Assembly (NCBI GenBank): GCA_943788505.1
Contig: CALSQR010000001.1
Coordinates: forward strand, 992,001 to 1,056,000
Source of the DNA: an uncultured bacterium
GTDB lineage: Bacteria > Bacteroidota > Rhodothermia > Rhodothermales > UBA10348
Direction of reading: 5' to 3'
Length of the DNA: 64,000 nucleotides
Positions 53,550 through 64,000 of this stretch are shown in pieces. Below the pieces are notes generated by a model. That model worked only from the letters and a program-made list of their open reading frames with translations, searched no databases and was not told where the DNA came from. A program made the position numbers and the translations under genes. Within the stretch, counting starts at the first letter, position 1, and the number at the start of each line of letters is the position of its first letter.

Positions 53550-54182
53550 CTACTTTCGCACCCACCAACGCAGGCCAAATAGAACGAGCAGGGTCGAGGC
53601 GTAAACGAGCGGTTCGGTTTCTAGTAATTTGGTTTGCCATAGGAAGTGCAGTACCACCAAAACCCCAATCGGATAGATCAATTTGTGCAGCCGGTTCCAA
53701 CGTTTGCCTCCCATGCGTCGAATCCACCCTGTCGTGCTGGTTACCGCCAGTGGGATTAGAAGCAACCAGGCCAAAAAGCCCACTAGAATCCAGTTTCGTT
53801 CGATCACATCTTCGGCAATCGGTCCCAACTGCATACGCTGGTCGAAAATGAAGTAACTGAACACATGCAATGATGCATACAAAAATGAGAATAACCCCAG
53901 CAGTCTGCGAAAACGATTCGCTTTGTTGAACGAAGCCAAACGTCGCACAGGTGTTATGGCAAGTGTTGTCAACAGAAAGATGAGGGACGCCGTGCCAGTC
54001 CAATGTTGGATCAGTTCGACCGGATCATCGACAAAATCCCCGCCCGTATACTGGCCAGATAGAAATATCCGGTCCACAAGAATGGCAATCGGAGCCAAAG
54101 ATACCAGCCATACGGCAATCTTGGCTGCCACCACCCAGTCTTTCTTTTTCGATCGCGGGACGGGAGGTAACGTGTTGGCCAT
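53550..54182 (-). CDS. msrQ: MsrQ, heme-binding membrane subunit of the periplasmic methionine-sulfoxide reductase
   Basis: 210 residues, six helices of the ferric-reductase-like fold, with conserved His in FSYFIFDQRMQ/SLHVFS and LHKLIYPIGVLVVLHFL. MsrQ passes quinol electrons to MsrP. Its start shares the A of the msrP stop (TGATG), so the pair is coupled. Confidence 0.9.
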   Translation of the reverse strand: MANTLPPVPRSKKKDWVVAAKIAVWLVSLAPIAILVDRIFLSGQYTGGDFVDDPVELIQHWTGTASLIFLLTTLAITPVRRLASFNKANRFRRLLGLFSFLYASLHVFSYFIFDQRMQLGPIAEDVIERNWILVGFLAWLLLIPLAVTSTTGWIRRMGGKRWNRLHKLIYPIGVLVVLHFLWQTKLLETEPLVYASTLLVLFGLRWWVRK

Positions 54183-55108
54183 CAGTAATTCTTACGCAAG
54201 TCCATTCCTTCGTACAAGGGAGCTACCTCGTCATAGCCATTGAACATGAGTGTGTCACGGCGAAAAAATTCGCCCAGACGGCGCTCCGTTGCCTGACTCC
54301 ACCGGGGATGATCCACTTCGGGATTCACATTGGCATAGAAGCCATACTCGCTTGGAATGGCTTCAGACCAGGTCGTACGTGGCTTATTTTTGGTGAAGCG
54401 AATTTTGACAATCGATTTCCCGCCCTTGAACCCGTATTTCCAGGGAATGATGAGGCGGATGGGGGCGCCATTCTGCGGGGGGAGTTTCTTGTCATACACG
54501 CCCGTGACCATGAGCGTCAGGGGATGCATCGCTTCATCTATTCGTAGGGCTTCGACATATGGCCACGGCAAAACAGGGCTCATCTGGCCTGGCATTTTCC
54601 GGGTGTCGTACAGGGTAGTGAACTCGACATACTTTGCATCTTGCGTCGGTCCGAGTCGCTCGATAAGGTCCTTGAGCGGGATACCGTTCCATGGCACCAC
54701 CATGCTCCACCCTTCCACGCACCGATGCCGATAGATGCGCTCCTCGACCGTAAAACCGTCGACCAACTCATCAAATGACCACGACCGCGCTTCTTCCACC
54801 TCTCCGTCAACCTTAATTGACCACGGCTCCGTTACAAAATTCTTCGCATAACGAGCAGGATCGTCCTTTCCTGTGCCGAACTCGTAAAAATTGTTATATC
54901 CAGTGACCGTTTCCCACGGTGTGAGATCATCATCCGTGGTTCGCATGACTGGTTTGTCAGAGCCTGTTCGTGTAGCGGCAAGAACGCCTCCGACTGTTAG
55001 CGCGCCACCAATCCCGGCGACAGACGCTTTCGTCATGAACGCTCTTCGGTTCATGAACAGCTTTTCTGGCGTGACTTCCGATGGGTGAGGATGATTTCCT
55101 TGGGACAT
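54182..55108 (-). CDS. msrP: MsrP, periplasmic methionine-sulfoxide reductase (molybdopterin)
   Basis: 308 residues with a twin-arginine signal ([10 protein letters not shown]). The molybdenum-ligand Cys is C130 in [16 protein letters not shown]. It repairs oxidised methionine in the periplasm using electrons from MsrQ. The upstream 212-bp gap should hold the promoter; a single operon with msrQ. Confidence 0.93.
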   Translation of the reverse strand: MSQGNHPHPSEVTPEKLFMNRRAFMTKASVAGIGGALTVGGVLAATRTGSDKPVMRTTDDDLTPWETVTGYNNFYEFGTGKDDPARYAKNFVTEPWSIKVDGEVEEARSWSFDELVDGFTVEERIYRHRCVEGWSMVVPWNGIPLKDLIERLGPTQDAKYVEFTTLYDTRKMPGQMSPVLPWPYVEALRIDEAMHPLTLMVTGVYDKKLPPQNGAPIRLIIPWKYGFKGGKSIVKIRFTKNKPRTTWSEAIPSEYGFYANVNPEVDHPRWSQATERRLGEFFRRDTLMFNGYDEVAPLYEGMDLRKNY

Positions 55109-55320
55109 TGTTACTCAGGGTGATCCCTGCTGTGGATAGAATGACGCGGCTAGAATGCAGATGTAGTAATACCTGGATCTATTCTATGTGCGCAAGGAAT
55201 GAGTTCTATTACGCGCTGATCCTGTCAACAGTAACCAACGGGCGCCGAAACGTGTGATTGACAGCGTGAAAAACCATCCACTGCCCGTATTTATCAGAAA
55301 AAGAAGACTAACAACCTAGA
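55109..55320. other. Gap between msrP and the exporter operon: nothing clear
   Basis: No coding pattern or strong hairpin was seen. It should contain the msrP promoter, since msrP reads leftward from 55108. Confidence 0.4.
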
Positions 55321-56487
55321 TTATCGTCGGATTCGAACCCCGTCTGCAATCTCGGATGAAGGGTACCTGATCAGTTCGTCCCCTTCTTGGAGACCATCTA
55401 ACACGTGTGCATCCATCGATGAGCGGGATCCAGGCGTGATAGCCCGGCGCTCGACCAGATCGTCTGCGACAACGAATACGTACCACTGCTCCCCTTCCCT
55501 GAACATCGCGCTCACTGGTATAGTGAGAATATCATTTTCGGACCAAACAACGATATCTGCATCAGCCCTAAAGCCGTCTCCGATTGATTCCGGCAATCTA
55601 TCAAGATCGATGACCACATTGACACGTTGCTCTTCTACTCCCAGGGCTGAGTATTTAGTGAACGCAGCCGGCTCCACATATCTGACTCGTCCAGACACAG
55701 ACATCCCCTCCCCCCAGCCGCTGATATGGACCGTATTTCCTGAACGGATCCGAAGAGCATCCTCGGACAATACATCCACGATCAGTTCCAAGCGCTGCAT
55801 ATCGGCGACATCCATGATGGGTTCTCCGGCTAGTACAGGGCGAGCACTTCGATCGGTAATGCGCAATACGTGGCCAGTAACTGGACTAGAGACATCAATA
55901 CCACCGTTTTCTCGTGTAGCCTCGTTAGTTGGTGCAAGTGCTTTGGCTGACTGCTCTTCCGCTTTCGCAGCCCGCAAGGTCGCTTTCAATACATCGAGGC
56001 GTAGAAAGGATGATGATGCATTCCGTTCAACCTGTTCCAGTTCAGCTGGAGCGACGATATCCTGTTCGGCCAAAGATATCATGCGGGCCAAATCTCTTTC
56101 CGCCTGCTCTACAATCTCTCGAGCCTCGACAAGTTGCCCATCAATTTGCTGAACGCGCGCAGAAGCAGCTTCGAGGCGCGCTTCAGCTACCTGACGCGAC
56201 TGCCTTGTTTCCATGGGAATACTGATTCGAAATAAGCTCACTCCAGCCTCAACTTCGTCCCCAGGCAACAACGAAATACGTTGCAATTGACCTGATACAG
56301 GCGCCGTCATCACGTAACGATCAATGACCCGTGTCATTCCCTCACCGCGAACAGTTACTTCCAGTTCTTGGGATTGCACACGGTAGGTTTCGGCGGTCAT
56401 ACCACCACCTTGCATCACAACCACCACAAATACGGCGATAGTCAGGAGAACGAAAAGGGCCAGGTATAGTCTGTTTCGTCGTTTCAT
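55321..56487 (-). CDS. HlyD/RND-type periplasmic adaptor
   Basis: 388 residues. N-terminal anchor (YLALFVLLTIAVFVVVVM), lipoyl-like domain, central coiled coil (EAREIVEQAERDLARMISLAEQDI) and a beta-barrel part. It links an inner-membrane ABC exporter to the outer membrane or moves its substrate. Third gene of the ATPase-permease-adaptor operon, 4 bp after the permease. No outer-membrane factor gene follows. Confidence 0.9.
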   Translation of the reverse strand: MKRRNRLYLALFVLLTIAVFVVVVMQGGGMTAETYRVQSQELEVTVRGEGMTRVIDRYVMTAPVSGQLQRISLLPGDEVEAGVSLFRISIPMETRQSRQVAEARLEAASARVQQIDGQLVEAREIVEQAERDLARMISLAEQDIVAPAELEQVERNASSSFLRLDVLKATLRAAKAEEQSAKALAPTNEATRENGGIDVSSPVTGHVLRITDRSARPVLAGEPIMDVADMQRLELIVDVLSEDALRIRSGNTVHISGWGEGMSVSGRVRYVEPAAFTKYSALGVEEQRVNVVIDLDRLPESIGDGFRADADIVVWSENDILTIPVSAMFREGEQWYVFVVADDLVERRAITPGSRSSMDAHVLDGLQEGDELIRYPSSEIADGVRIRR

Positions 56488-56491
56488 GGAC

Positions 56492-58852
56492 TCAGTCTCT
56501 TGTTTTCAGGACAGAGATCAGATCATAGCGATTCAGGCGTCTGCGAACGACCCAGCTACTTAACAATGCTGCCAGCACTGTCATGGCGGCCGATGCTAAA
56601 TACGTACCGGAATCAACAACAAATGGAATTCGATAGGTCTCAGTGATCAGACTTTGCACCATCGCAAAAGCCAACCAGTATCCAAGAGCCCATCCAATGG
56701 GAATCGCGATCAGGGTGATCAATCCCTGTTCGCTAAATAGAAGTAGGGCAACTTCTTGTTTCGAAAAGCCCAAAACACGCAAGCTTGCTAGTTCCCGCCC
56801 CCTTTCTGAAAGGGAAATCCGCGCCCCATTATAGATCACGGCAAGAGCAATGATGGAGGAAAAGAGAACCAAGAAGAACACGCCAATGGCAAACCCTTCA
56901 TCCATCTGCTTGCGAAAGGACTCGTACATCGCACGAGGTGAGGATACGTCTGCTACCGCTGGAACGTCGGCCAGCGCTCGGCTGACGGATTCCCTTCGCC
57001 CTGCCTCGACTTTGAGATTCGCACCGTTCACACTCCGTATACCTCCTGCCAACCGGTGCAGTGCATCTATCTCCATGAAGGCAGATACACCTAGAAAATC
57101 ATCCACAACTTCTTGGATCGCTACCTGTCGAACTGGTCGTTGACCTATTAGGACCTCTACATCAAGTATGGAGCCAGCCTCAACTTGCAGGGCATCGGCC
57201 AGAAATCGGCTAATGACAAGCCCTTCAGCAGGCAACCGGACCATCAGCCCGTCCTCCTTTATAATCCGCCTGAGGTCATCGTCTAAATGGCGGCCTGTAA
57301 TGCCCACTTCTTTGCGTCGATGGCCTGAAATGAGTCGCGCAGGAACGCTGCGCCATATTTCTGCCTCTGAAACGCCCTCCAAAGACTGCAATTCATAGAG
57401 GACACTCGGTGAAACAGGTCGTTCAAAAGAGACCGAGAGATCTTCTCGCTGTATCCGATTGAACTGCAGGTCCATCATGTAATCTATTCCATCGAACAGA
57501 AACATGCCGACCACCAAAATGGCTACCGAGAAGGAAACACCAATCGCGGAAAAAATGCTTTTCACGGGTTGGCGTTCAATATTGCGCAGTACCATTCGCA
57601 TGCTCGAGGAAAGGAATCTAGCGAATCCGATCCGCTCAAAGATACCCGGTCGGAACGAAGCGGGTGCTTGCGGTCGCATCGCCTCGGCCGGTGGTAAGCT
57701 CACCGCCTGACGCACGCCTGCCATAGCCCCAATGCCTGCTGCTAGCGCAGAAATAACGAAAGCAAACGACAGGAGCCAGCCGCTCAATCGATACTGCAAA
57801 TCAGGAAATACGAAGAACTCGGTATAGAGCTCGACCATCATGTCTCCCAGCCAATATCCAACTACTGAACCAATGGCAGCTCCAAGAAACACAGCAAAAA
57901 GAGCCATTCGGAGGTAAAATGACCCAACATCAGCGTTGGTGTATCCAAAGGCTTTGAGGACCGCAATTTCCTGTCGTTGTGTTGCGATGAGACGCCGTAA
58001 AACCATATTCAACAAAAAGGCGACGACGGCTAAAAAGACGGCCGGGATGAACGTTCCAGTTGTGCGGTTCTGGCTTAACTCACTCTCTAGAAATTGGTGC
58101 GAGACCTGCAAATCCCGCCCGTGCGCACCAAGACCGCCATAAGGTTTGAGGATGGCGTCCAATTCTGATATCACATGGGCTTCTTTTGCCCCAGCCTGCA
58201 TCGTTAAGGCAACTTGGTTGAACGCACCCTCCATATCTGCCAACTCAGAAAGCGCATTCCGTCCCATCCAGAACACGCCATAGGTCTGGTTATCAGGAAA
58301 AATGGAGCCTGGCGCTAGCGGGTACGTGTGTTCGGGAGATATCCCAATTCCAAGCACCTCCAATTCCCGTAGTTGGCCATTGAGGACAGCGCGTACCGTG
58401 CTGCCCTCGACGAGCTCGTTAGCTTTAGCAAACTGTTCACTTATAACGACTCTGTCTCGTTCGTCTTGTCCTGGTAACCGACCGGAACGTAGATGAAGCC
58501 GCCCAAGCATAACATCTTCCCGGTCAATCGTGGAAAAAAACCCTGTTGCTGGCTTCTCAAGTCCCTCTACTCGAACGGTTGCCATGAAGGAAACGCGTGT
58601 GTCGACGGCAGATACACCGTCCAACCCTTGGATGCCGCTTTTTAGTGACTCCGGCGCCCGCTCCAACGAGGCCCATATATCAGGAAATCGGGACTGCTCG
58701 TAATAGGAATCTCGAGCAATCACCAAGGACTCGTACGTACCGCGCATCGAAAGTACGGTCATAGTAGCGGCTGCCACGACAGCTGCAATCGAGAGCATGG
58801 GGCCTCGATGGTGCCACAAATCACGCAGTAATTTTCGATTCAGTGCCCTCAT
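56492..58852 (-). CDS. FtsX/MacB-type ABC transporter permease (double MacB unit)
   Basis: 786 residues with two copies of the FtsX-like permease unit: helices around 15-40 and a periplasmic domain, then helices near 275-380, a second N-terminal helix near 430 and three C-terminal helices ([18 protein letters not shown] and onward). MacB/LolC-type mechanotransmission exporters have this topology. The ATPase before it and the adaptor after it complete an efflux-type exporter. Confidence 0.9.
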   Translation of the reverse strand: MRALNRKLLRDLWHHRGPMLSIAAVVAAATMTVLSMRGTYESLVIARDSYYEQSRFPDIWASLERAPESLKSGIQGLDGVSAVDTRVSFMATVRVEGLEKPATGFFSTIDREDVMLGRLHLRSGRLPGQDERDRVVISEQFAKANELVEGSTVRAVLNGQLRELEVLGIGISPEHTYPLAPGSIFPDNQTYGVFWMGRNALSELADMEGAFNQVALTMQAGAKEAHVISELDAILKPYGGLGAHGRDLQVSHQFLESELSQNRTTGTFIPAVFLAVVAFLLNMVLRRLIATQRQEIAVLKAFGYTNADVGSFYLRMALFAVFLGAAIGSVVGYWLGDMMVELYTEFFVFPDLQYRLSGWLLSFAFVISALAAGIGAMAGVRQAVSLPPAEAMRPQAPASFRPGIFERIGFARFLSSSMRMVLRNIERQPVKSIFSAIGVSFSVAILVVGMFLFDGIDYMMDLQFNRIQREDLSVSFERPVSPSVLYELQSLEGVSEAEIWRSVPARLISGHRRKEVGITGRHLDDDLRRIIKEDGLMVRLPAEGLVISRFLADALQVEAGSILDVEVLIGQRPVRQVAIQEVVDDFLGVSAFMEIDALHRLAGGIRSVNGANLKVEAGRRESVSRALADVPAVADVSSPRAMYESFRKQMDEGFAIGVFFLVLFSSIIALAVIYNGARISLSERGRELASLRVLGFSKQEVALLLFSEQGLITLIAIPIGWALGYWLAFAMVQSLITETYRIPFVVDSGTYLASAAMTVLAALLSSWVVRRRLNRYDLISVLKTRD

Positions 58853-58856
58853 TGGT

Positions 58857-59603
58857 TCACCATTCGATTTCCTCGATGCTCAACCTGTGTGTGTTGACAT
58901 CCGAGGATGCTATTCGGCCGCTTCCCATCCGTACCACCCGGTCTCCCATATTGGCGATGGCAGCGTTGTGGGTTATCACGGCAATGGCCGTCTTGAGCTC
59001 ATTATTCACCCGCTCCAAGGCCCGAAGCACGATACGGCCCGTCTCAAGATCAAGCGCTCCCGTGGGTTCATCACAAAGAAGAACATTGGGGCGCTTCGCG
59101 ACCGCCCGAGCAATGGCAACACGCTGCTGCTCACCACCCGATAATTGGGCTGGGAAGTGATCCATTCGATCTGCAAGCCCAACCAGATCTAGCGCTTCTT
59201 CAGGCGCCATGGGATCATCAGAGATCTCTGTTACGAGGGCTACATTTTCTCGCGCCGTCAGACTTGGAATAAGGTTATAAAACTGGAAGACAAAGCCGAC
59301 GTGCTTACGCCGATACGTGGTCAATTCATCTTCATCGGCTTGGCTCAAATCATGCTCGCGGTACCAGACCATGCCTGAAGTAGGCCTATCCAGCCCTCCG
59401 AGAATATTGAGAAGCGTACTTTTTCCACTACCCGAAGCGCCGAGCAAAACGAGTAGTTCCCCCTCGTTTAGATCGAAATCCACATCCTTGAGTGCTTCCA
59501 CGCGGACCTCGCCCATTTCATAGATCTTACTCACGCCTCGGGCACGGAAGATCGGTAGGGGTCCCTTTTTGGCAGAGTCGGATGTCAATTGATCGGATGC
59601 CAT
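58857..59603 (-). CDS. ABC transporter ATPase of the MacB/LolD type
   Basis: 248 residues. Walker A GASGSGKS, signature [14 protein letters not shown], Walker [13 protein letters not shown], with the YxxGxxxVxAL start ([17 protein letters not shown]) usual in LolD/MacB-type ATPases. First gene of the operon with permease and HlyD adaptor (4-bp gaps). Confidence 0.94.
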   Translation of the reverse strand: MASDQLTSDSAKKGPLPIFRARGVSKIYEMGEVRVEALKDVDFDLNEGELLVLLGASGSGKSTLLNILGGLDRPTSGMVWYREHDLSQADEDELTTYRRKHVGFVFQFYNLIPSLTARENVALVTEISDDPMAPEEALDLVGLADRMDHFPAQLSGGEQQRVAIARAVAKRPNVLLCDEPTGALDLETGRIVLRALERVNNELKTAIAVITHNAAIANMGDRVVRMGSGRIASSDVNTHRLSIEEIEW

Positions 59604-59722
59604 AAACGTCGGGGCTAAGGATCGTTACATCATGGTACGAAAGGACTTCATACAAGTTTGGTTTCGATTGAACGTATCTTCAGGCAGATCGCCTATTCTG
59701 AATTCATTCTTCCGATCCATCC

Positions 59723-61303
59723 ATGACTTTTCTGGGACGCTCACTTATTGGCACCTCTGACGCCGCTGCTTCAGGGCAGTCTTTTCATGCCATGAATCCG
59801 GCTACCGGCACAGAACTGCCTGAACCGTTTTACATTGCGACACCCGAGGACATCGATCGGGCTGCTTCGCTTGCCGCCGAAGCCTTTCCGGTCTACGCCG
59901 CTACCTCCCCCACCGAGCGCGCGGCCTTCTTGCGGGCTATTGCAGACGAAATGGAGGCCTCCCGGTCTGACATTGCCGCCCGCGTGCCACTAGAAACTGC
60001 GCTGCCAGAAGGCCGCGCGAATGGAGAGCTGGGGCGCACGATCGGACAACTCCGCATGTTTGCCGATTTAGTGGAAGAGGGATCTTGGGTGGATGCACGA
60101 CTAGAAACGGCTCTGCCCGATCGTGCGCCGGTCCCTAAACCAGACTTGCGTTCCATGCGCATCCCGATCGGACCAGTCGCTGTATTCGGGGCATCTAACT
60201 TCCCGCTCGCCTTTTCTGTAGCCGGTGGTGACACTGCCTCCGCCCTAGCCTCTGGTTGCCCAGTTGTCTGTGTGGCTCATTATGCTCATCCGGGGGTCAG
60301 CGAATTAGCCGGACGTGCTATTCGGCGTGCAGTTGCTTCAAGTGGCTTGCCCGAAGGTGTCTTTTCCATGCTACAAGGCACGGGACAAGAGGTTGGTGTG
60401 CCATTGGTTGATCACCCAGCCATCAAGGCGGTTGGTTTCACTGGCTCCAGATTTGGTGGGCTTGCCTTGGCGAGACGAGCTGCCGATCGTCCTGAACCGA
60501 TTCCTGTTTTTGCGGAAATGAGTAGCATTAACCCTATAGTGGTTCTGAAAGGGGCTCTTTCTCAGCGCAGTGACGCACTAGCCCAAGGTTTGGCCGGCTC
60601 AGTAAGCATGGGTATTGGTCAATTTTGCACCAACCCGGGCGTTGTCTTAGTGCCTGAAGGCGACGAGGGAGAGGCGTTTTCAGCCTCTTTTGCTGCTCAA
60701 ATGGACGCTTCCAAAGGCGGAACAGCACTGCATGCGGGTATTGCTCGGGCCTACGATGAAGCTACACGTGGGCGAACAGCCCGTGCAGACGTTGATACCA
60801 TTGCATCCACAGATAATGAGTTAATTACGAGCCGCATCAACCCTTGGGTGTTCCGCACCACGGCTGCTGCCTTGTTGTCTGACCAGGATCTTGCATCTGA
60901 AGCATTCGGCCCATCAACCACGCTTGTGACGTACCGCGATGATCAGGAACTCTACCGAGTCCTTTATTCATTGGAGGGGCAACTTACCACTACCATTCAA
61001 TGTGCAGATTCAGATCTACCATTGAACTCCGCCCTCGTCCACGCGCTTCAGCAACGAAGTGGTCGCCTGATCATCAACGGCTTCCCAACTGGCGTCGAAG
61101 TGTGCCAAGCCATGGTTCATGGTGGCCCTTATCCCGCGACCACTGACGGGCGAACAACCTCGGTAGGCACAGCTGCTATCGAACGATTCACCAGGCCTTT
61201 CTGCTTTCAGGCCATGCCGCACGCAGCCTTACCGGCCGCTCTCCAAGATGGAAATCCACTGGGCATATGGCGGCTTGTCGATGGCAAACGGGTAAATGCC
61301 TGA
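59723..61303 (+). CDS. Alpha-ketoglutarate semialdehyde dehydrogenase-type aldehyde dehydrogenase
   Basis: 526 residues with the KGSADH features: PVAVFGASNFPLAFSVAGGD, the Glu in PVFAEMSSINPIVVL, catalytic Cys302 in GQFCTNPG. Enzymes of this group oxidise 2-oxoglutarate semialdehyde to 2-oxoglutarate at the end of L-arabinose, D-xylose or hydroxyproline pathways, with NADP+ as a frequent cofactor. No pathway partners are visible in the window. Its stop overlaps the TauE/SafE start by 8 bp. Confidence 0.85.
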   Translation: MTFLGRSLIGTSDAAASGQSFHAMNPATGTELPEPFYIATPEDIDRAASLAAEAFPVYAATSPTERAAFLRAIADEMEASRSDIAARVPLETALPEGRANGELGRTIGQLRMFADLVEEGSWVDARLETALPDRAPVPKPDLRSMRIPIGPVAVFGASNFPLAFSVAGGDTASALASGCPVVCVAHYAHPGVSELAGRAIRRAVASSGLPEGVFSMLQGTGQEVGVPLVDHPAIKAVGFTGSRFGGLALARRAADRPEPIPVFAEMSSINPIVVLKGALSQRSDALAQGLAGSVSMGIGQFCTNPGVVLVPEGDEGEAFSASFAAQMDASKGGTALHAGIARAYDEATRGRTARADVDTIASTDNELITSRINPWVFRTTAAALLSDQDLASEAFGPSTTLVTYRDDQELYRVLYSLEGQLTTTIQCADSDLPLNSALVHALQQRSGRLIINGFPTGVEVCQAMVHGGPYPATTDGRTTSVGTAAIERFTRPFCFQAMPHAALPAALQDGNPLGIWRLVDGKRVNA

Positions 61304-62081
61304 TTTTCTAAACATCGACCTGACTACGGCGGAATGGCTCCTGTTTCTTGTTGCAGGGGTTGTTACGGGCGTTATCAACACATTGGCTGGGAGCGGATCA
61401 CTCATCACGCTACCCATTTTTGTGTTTGTGTGTGGCCTTCCGGCCCCGATTGCAAACGGCACGAATCGGATTGGCGTGTTGCTGCAAAGTGCCGTCGGGC
61501 TAGCTACCTATCGAAAAAGCGGGGCGATGGACCTCGGTGGATCGAAGTGGATCGTGACGGCCGTCATCATTGGTGCCGTAGTGGGCGCGTTGATCGCGGT
61601 GGACCTGAACGAGGAGGCTATGAACACAACGCTCGGCCTTCTGATGGTATTCATGGCCATCGTGCTACTGCTTAAACCTTCTCGCTGGATCCATGACATG
61701 GAGATAGACAGTGCCCGCTCGAACCATCCTCTCGCCATCGGGACCTATTTTCTTATTGGTGTTTACGGCGGTTTCATCCAAGCGGGTGTCGGCATCTTCC
61801 TGCTAGCTGCCCTCGTATTGATTAGCCGGTATACACTTCGTAGCGGAAATGGCGTGAAGCTACTAGTCGTATTCCTCTACACCATCCCTGGATTGGCCGT
61901 CTTTTTCTGGAATGGCCAGGTTCACCTCGGATATGGCCTCGCAATGGCCGTTTTTCAAGCATTTGGGGCTTGGATCGGCGTTCGTTGGGTAATCCGGTTT
62001 GAAAAAGCCGATGTGTGGATTCATCGACTACTCATTGTTGTGGTTGCCGCCGCAGCCTTTAAATTCCTTTTTGCTAATTGA
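61296..62081 (+). CDS. TauE/SafE family membrane exporter
   Basis: 261 residues, eight-helix layout, GVITLAGSGSL-like N-terminal repeat (GVVTGVINTLAGSGSLITLP) and a second repeat (GVYGGFIQAGVGIFLLA). Family members move sulfite, sulfonates or organic acids out of the cell. Translationally coupled to the aldehyde dehydrogenase. Confidence 0.88.
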   Translation: MPDFLNIDLTTAEWLLFLVAGVVTGVINTLAGSGSLITLPIFVFVCGLPAPIANGTNRIGVLLQSAVGLATYRKSGAMDLGGSKWIVTAVIIGAVVGALIAVDLNEEAMNTTLGLLMVFMAIVLLLKPSRWIHDMEIDSARSNHPLAIGTYFLIGVYGGFIQAGVGIFLLAALVLISRYTLRSGNGVKLLVVFLYTIPGLAVFFWNGQVHLGYGLAMAVFQAFGAWIGVRWVIRFEKADVWIHRLLIVVVAAAAFKFLFAN

Positions 62082-62159
62082 CCCCGTCAAACTACCTGTT
62101 GTCCAAGGTATAGAAAAGTGCGTACCTCCGATCAACTCAATCGACCTGCAAAACCTGTC

Positions 62160-62816
62160 ATGAATCCTTCCTTGCGCCCCGCCCTGCTTGGGTCATTCTT
62201 TGCTATCCTGATAGTTATTGCCACTGGATGTGCTGCATCTGATCCAATCAGAAGTCCTTCCCTGGCGACCATGGCGCAACCAGCACCAGATTCGTTTGAT
62301 GTCCGCATGGCAACCAGCCAAGGAGAAATAGATTTTCGATTCTATCGGGACTGGTCCCCAGCCGGCGTCGACCGAGCATTTTACCTTTTCCGGAATAATT
62401 TTTATGAGGGTGCACGGTTCTACCGGGTAATTAACGGATTTGTCGCCCAGTTTGGCGGGTCGGGTGATGCGGAGGTTGATTCGATTTGGCGCACAATGGT
62501 CATCAATGATGAACCTGTCCGTCAGAGTAATCTCCGAGGAACGATCTCTTTCGCTCGAGCGGGACGTAAAACACGTTCTTTCACGATGTACATCAACCTT
62601 GTTGATAACGCGCGACTGGATTCTCTTGAAGCCGGTGGCGTCATCGGATATCCCCCTATTGGCCGAATTATCAACTCTACCATGACTACAGTAGATAGTC
62701 TGTATTCCGGATATGGTGCCGCACCAATGCGCACTAACCTGTCGGCCGATGTGCTGCGCGAGTCTTATCCGCAGCTGGATTCTATCGCTGTCACCTCGGT
62801 TACCCAGATGTGGTAG
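62160..62816 (+). CDS. Cyclophilin-type peptidyl-prolyl isomerase lipoprotein
   Basis: 218 residues; lipobox ATGC, then the cyclophilin fold (EIDFRFYRDWSPAGVDRAFYLFRNNFYEGARFYRVINGFVAQ, GTISFARAG, SFTMYINLVDNARLD). It folds prolyl-peptide bonds in the periplasm. The active-site Arg of cyclophilin is present in FYRVINGF. ATG 62160 gives a proper signal peptide; a GTG at 62118 would add 14 residues before it. Confidence 0.9.
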   Translation: MNPSLRPALLGSFFAILIVIATGCAASDPIRSPSLATMAQPAPDSFDVRMATSQGEIDFRFYRDWSPAGVDRAFYLFRNNFYEGARFYRVINGFVAQFGGSGDAEVDSIWRTMVINDEPVRQSNLRGTISFARAGRKTRSFTMYINLVDNARLDSLEAGGVIGYPPIGRIINSTMTTVDSLYSGYGAAPMRTNLSADVLRESYPQLDSIAVTSVTQMW

Positions 62817-62853
62817 AGGAAGCGTCCCAACGACTGGTTCAATCGAGATAATT

Positions 62854-63906
62854 TTATTTCAGAGGCTTCCAGTCCGGAGCGGGCGGGGTTGCGCCAGATT
62901 GCCCGGCATTCGGCGATAGCCCTTTGGCTTCGTCGATGAAAAGCTGAAGATGCGGAAATGGGATTTCGATTTTCGCCGCCTTCAGTGCTTTGAAAATCTT
63001 CTCTGTGTACTCTGCTTTAATCGGCACTTCGATGGCCGAATTCCGAACATGGAATCGAAGCACCATATCGACGCTTGAGCTTCCCAACTCTACTACCACT
63101 ACTTCGACGGGGAAATCCGCAGCAATACGAGAGTCTGCATTGAGCAATTCGAGGACCACACTCCGTGCCGCATCAGTAGATTCCTTGTAGGCGATACTGA
63201 ACGGGACCTCGATTCGAAGCAGGCCCATGAGCGTATGATTGACCAGTTTCTGGTTGATCATCAAGACATTGGGCATCACCATGACTTCGTTGTTCAGCGT
63301 CCTGAGACGAGTGGAGCGAAGCGTGATATCCTGCACCGTCCCGTACGTGTCCTGAACAACGACCTGGTCTCCAACTCGAAAAGGGCGATCAATCATGATC
63401 GTGACGCCAGAAATGAAGTTTTCCAAACTGTCTTTGGCAGCGAAACCGAGAGCCAAACCGACGATGGAAAGTCCTGCCAAAAGAGCGCTGACGTCAATGC
63501 CGAACTGCGCCAGAACCATCACCGAAATGAATGCCCAGGCGACGATCGAGGCTGATTTGAGCAGCAAACTTTCCAGACCTGCATCGACATGCCTACTCGC
63601 CTTTAACACTCGGGCAAGGAGTGCGCGGACCACCCGATATACTCCATAGAGAAGAACGAATACCAAGAATGCAGTGATGAATTCCGGGAGTACGTTGTCC
63701 ACGAAATTTATAAAGATCACCTTCATCTGCTGCGAGAAAGAGTAGATGTCTCCTGAAGCAAGCAGATCCACCGCTCTACCCATTTCTTCTCCAGCACCGG
63801 CAACGGTGCCCGTACTATCACTGGCCACTGCAACCGTGTCTTGCACAGACTGCAATGAATCCTGAAAGTCGGCTTTCCCAGATAAGTTTGTCAGCAGAGC
63901 AAGCAT
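62854..63906 (-). CDS. MscS-family mechanosensitive channel (second of two)
   Basis: 350 residues with a helical N-terminal part (~70-170), then the pore helix and beta domain: GLALGFAAKDSLENFISGVTIMIDRPFRVGDQVVVQ, and GTVQDITLRSTRLRTLNNEVMVMPN. Unlike the first channel it has no acidic tail; its N-terminal ~65 residues are a poorly conserved Ser/Thr-rich stretch. It reads toward the cyclophilin gene and lies 38 bp from it. Confidence 0.9.
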   Translation of the reverse strand: MLALLTNLSGKADFQDSLQSVQDTVAVASDSTGTVAGAGEEMGRAVDLLASGDIYSFSQQMKVIFINFVDNVLPEFITAFLVFVLLYGVYRVVRALLARVLKASRHVDAGLESLLLKSASIVAWAFISVMVLAQFGIDVSALLAGLSIVGLALGFAAKDSLENFISGVTIMIDRPFRVGDQVVVQDTYGTVQDITLRSTRLRTLNNEVMVMPNVLMINQKLVNHTLMGLLRIEVPFSIAYKESTDAARSVVLELLNADSRIAADFPVEVVVVELGSSSVDMVLRFHVRNSAIEVPIKAEYTEKIFKALKAAKIEIPFPHLQLFIDEAKGLSPNAGQSGATPPAPDWKPLK

Positions 63907-64000
63907 GAAAGATCTGAGTGAATAGAGGCATCAAGGCCCTGTCCAATAATTACTGGAGCAGAGATGAAATCGTCGCAAGCGCTCATTATACTATCATTAA

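Overview
The window is chromosomal DNA from a Gram-negative bacterium of the Bacteroidota/Rhodothermota/Balneolota group, most likely a marine member of Rhodothermota or Balneolota (inference). The basis is a C-terminal type IX secretion (T9SS) sorting domain on a giant secreted protein, an FG-GAP/LVIVD 'choice-of-anchor' exoprotein, many lipoproteins and outer-membrane barrels, a Bacteroidota-type tyrosine integrase, and moderate GC. No rRNA or CRISPR array is present. There are three tRNA genes: Lys(TTT), Leu(GAG) and Leu(CAA).

Layout. 1-1.9 kb is the end of a surface-polysaccharide cluster (GT4 glycosyltransferase running off the left edge, then a Wzx-like flippase). 2-13.7 kb holds housekeeping and envelope genes: an Omp85-like barrel, a POT peptide transporter, aspS, a small pyrophosphatase-like gene, tRNA-Lys, tRNA-Leu, a fasciclin lipoprotein, a tandem pair of secreted amidohydrolases and nhaA. 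13.7-15.4 kb is a scrambled patch with a 3 x 15-bp repeat and two glycosyltransferase genes running into each other, one a fragment. 15.5-29.3 kb carries a secreted FG-GAP/LVIVD protein, truC, MscS and CorA channels, DoxX and DUF1295 membrane proteins, lhgO coupled to a Tat-exported PLP enzyme, small lipoproteins and valS. 29.5-46.8 kb carries a deoxynucleoside kinase, an outer-membrane barrel, ecsC, an RsmB/F methyltransferase, clpX, a yihY-mlaE-mlaF-mlaD cluster (lipid transport), tgt, ispH, two small lipoproteins, M20 and M24 peptidases, a DUF1569 gene broken by a 17-bp tandem duplication and a RuvC-fold protein.

47-53.6 kb is the accessory part. A tRNA-Leu(CAA) gene is followed by a small element with an integrase. 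A copy of the tRNA 3' end (11 bp exact) lies beyond it at 49230-49240, with terminator-like hairpins after both copies. Then comes a 1286-residue ThuA/PQQ-dehydrogenase/PKD/CBM6/PA14/T9SS protein. Directly downstream is a scar made of a 43-bp remnant of a second integrase joined to the last 43 codons of a histidine kinase. The right end (53.5-64 kb) is a core region: msrPQ, an ABC exporter with HlyD adaptor, ketoglutarate-semialdehyde dehydrogenase, TauE/SafE, a cyclophilin lipoprotein and a second MscS channel.

The most informative signals are the tRNA-Leu integration site with its minimal element, the double integrase/kinase relic, the 17-bp duplication frameshift, the RuvC-fold orphan beside the tRNA hotspot, and the amidohydrolase pair in which one partner has lost its metal ligands. 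No complete, clearly new multi-gene system can be proven from sequence alone.
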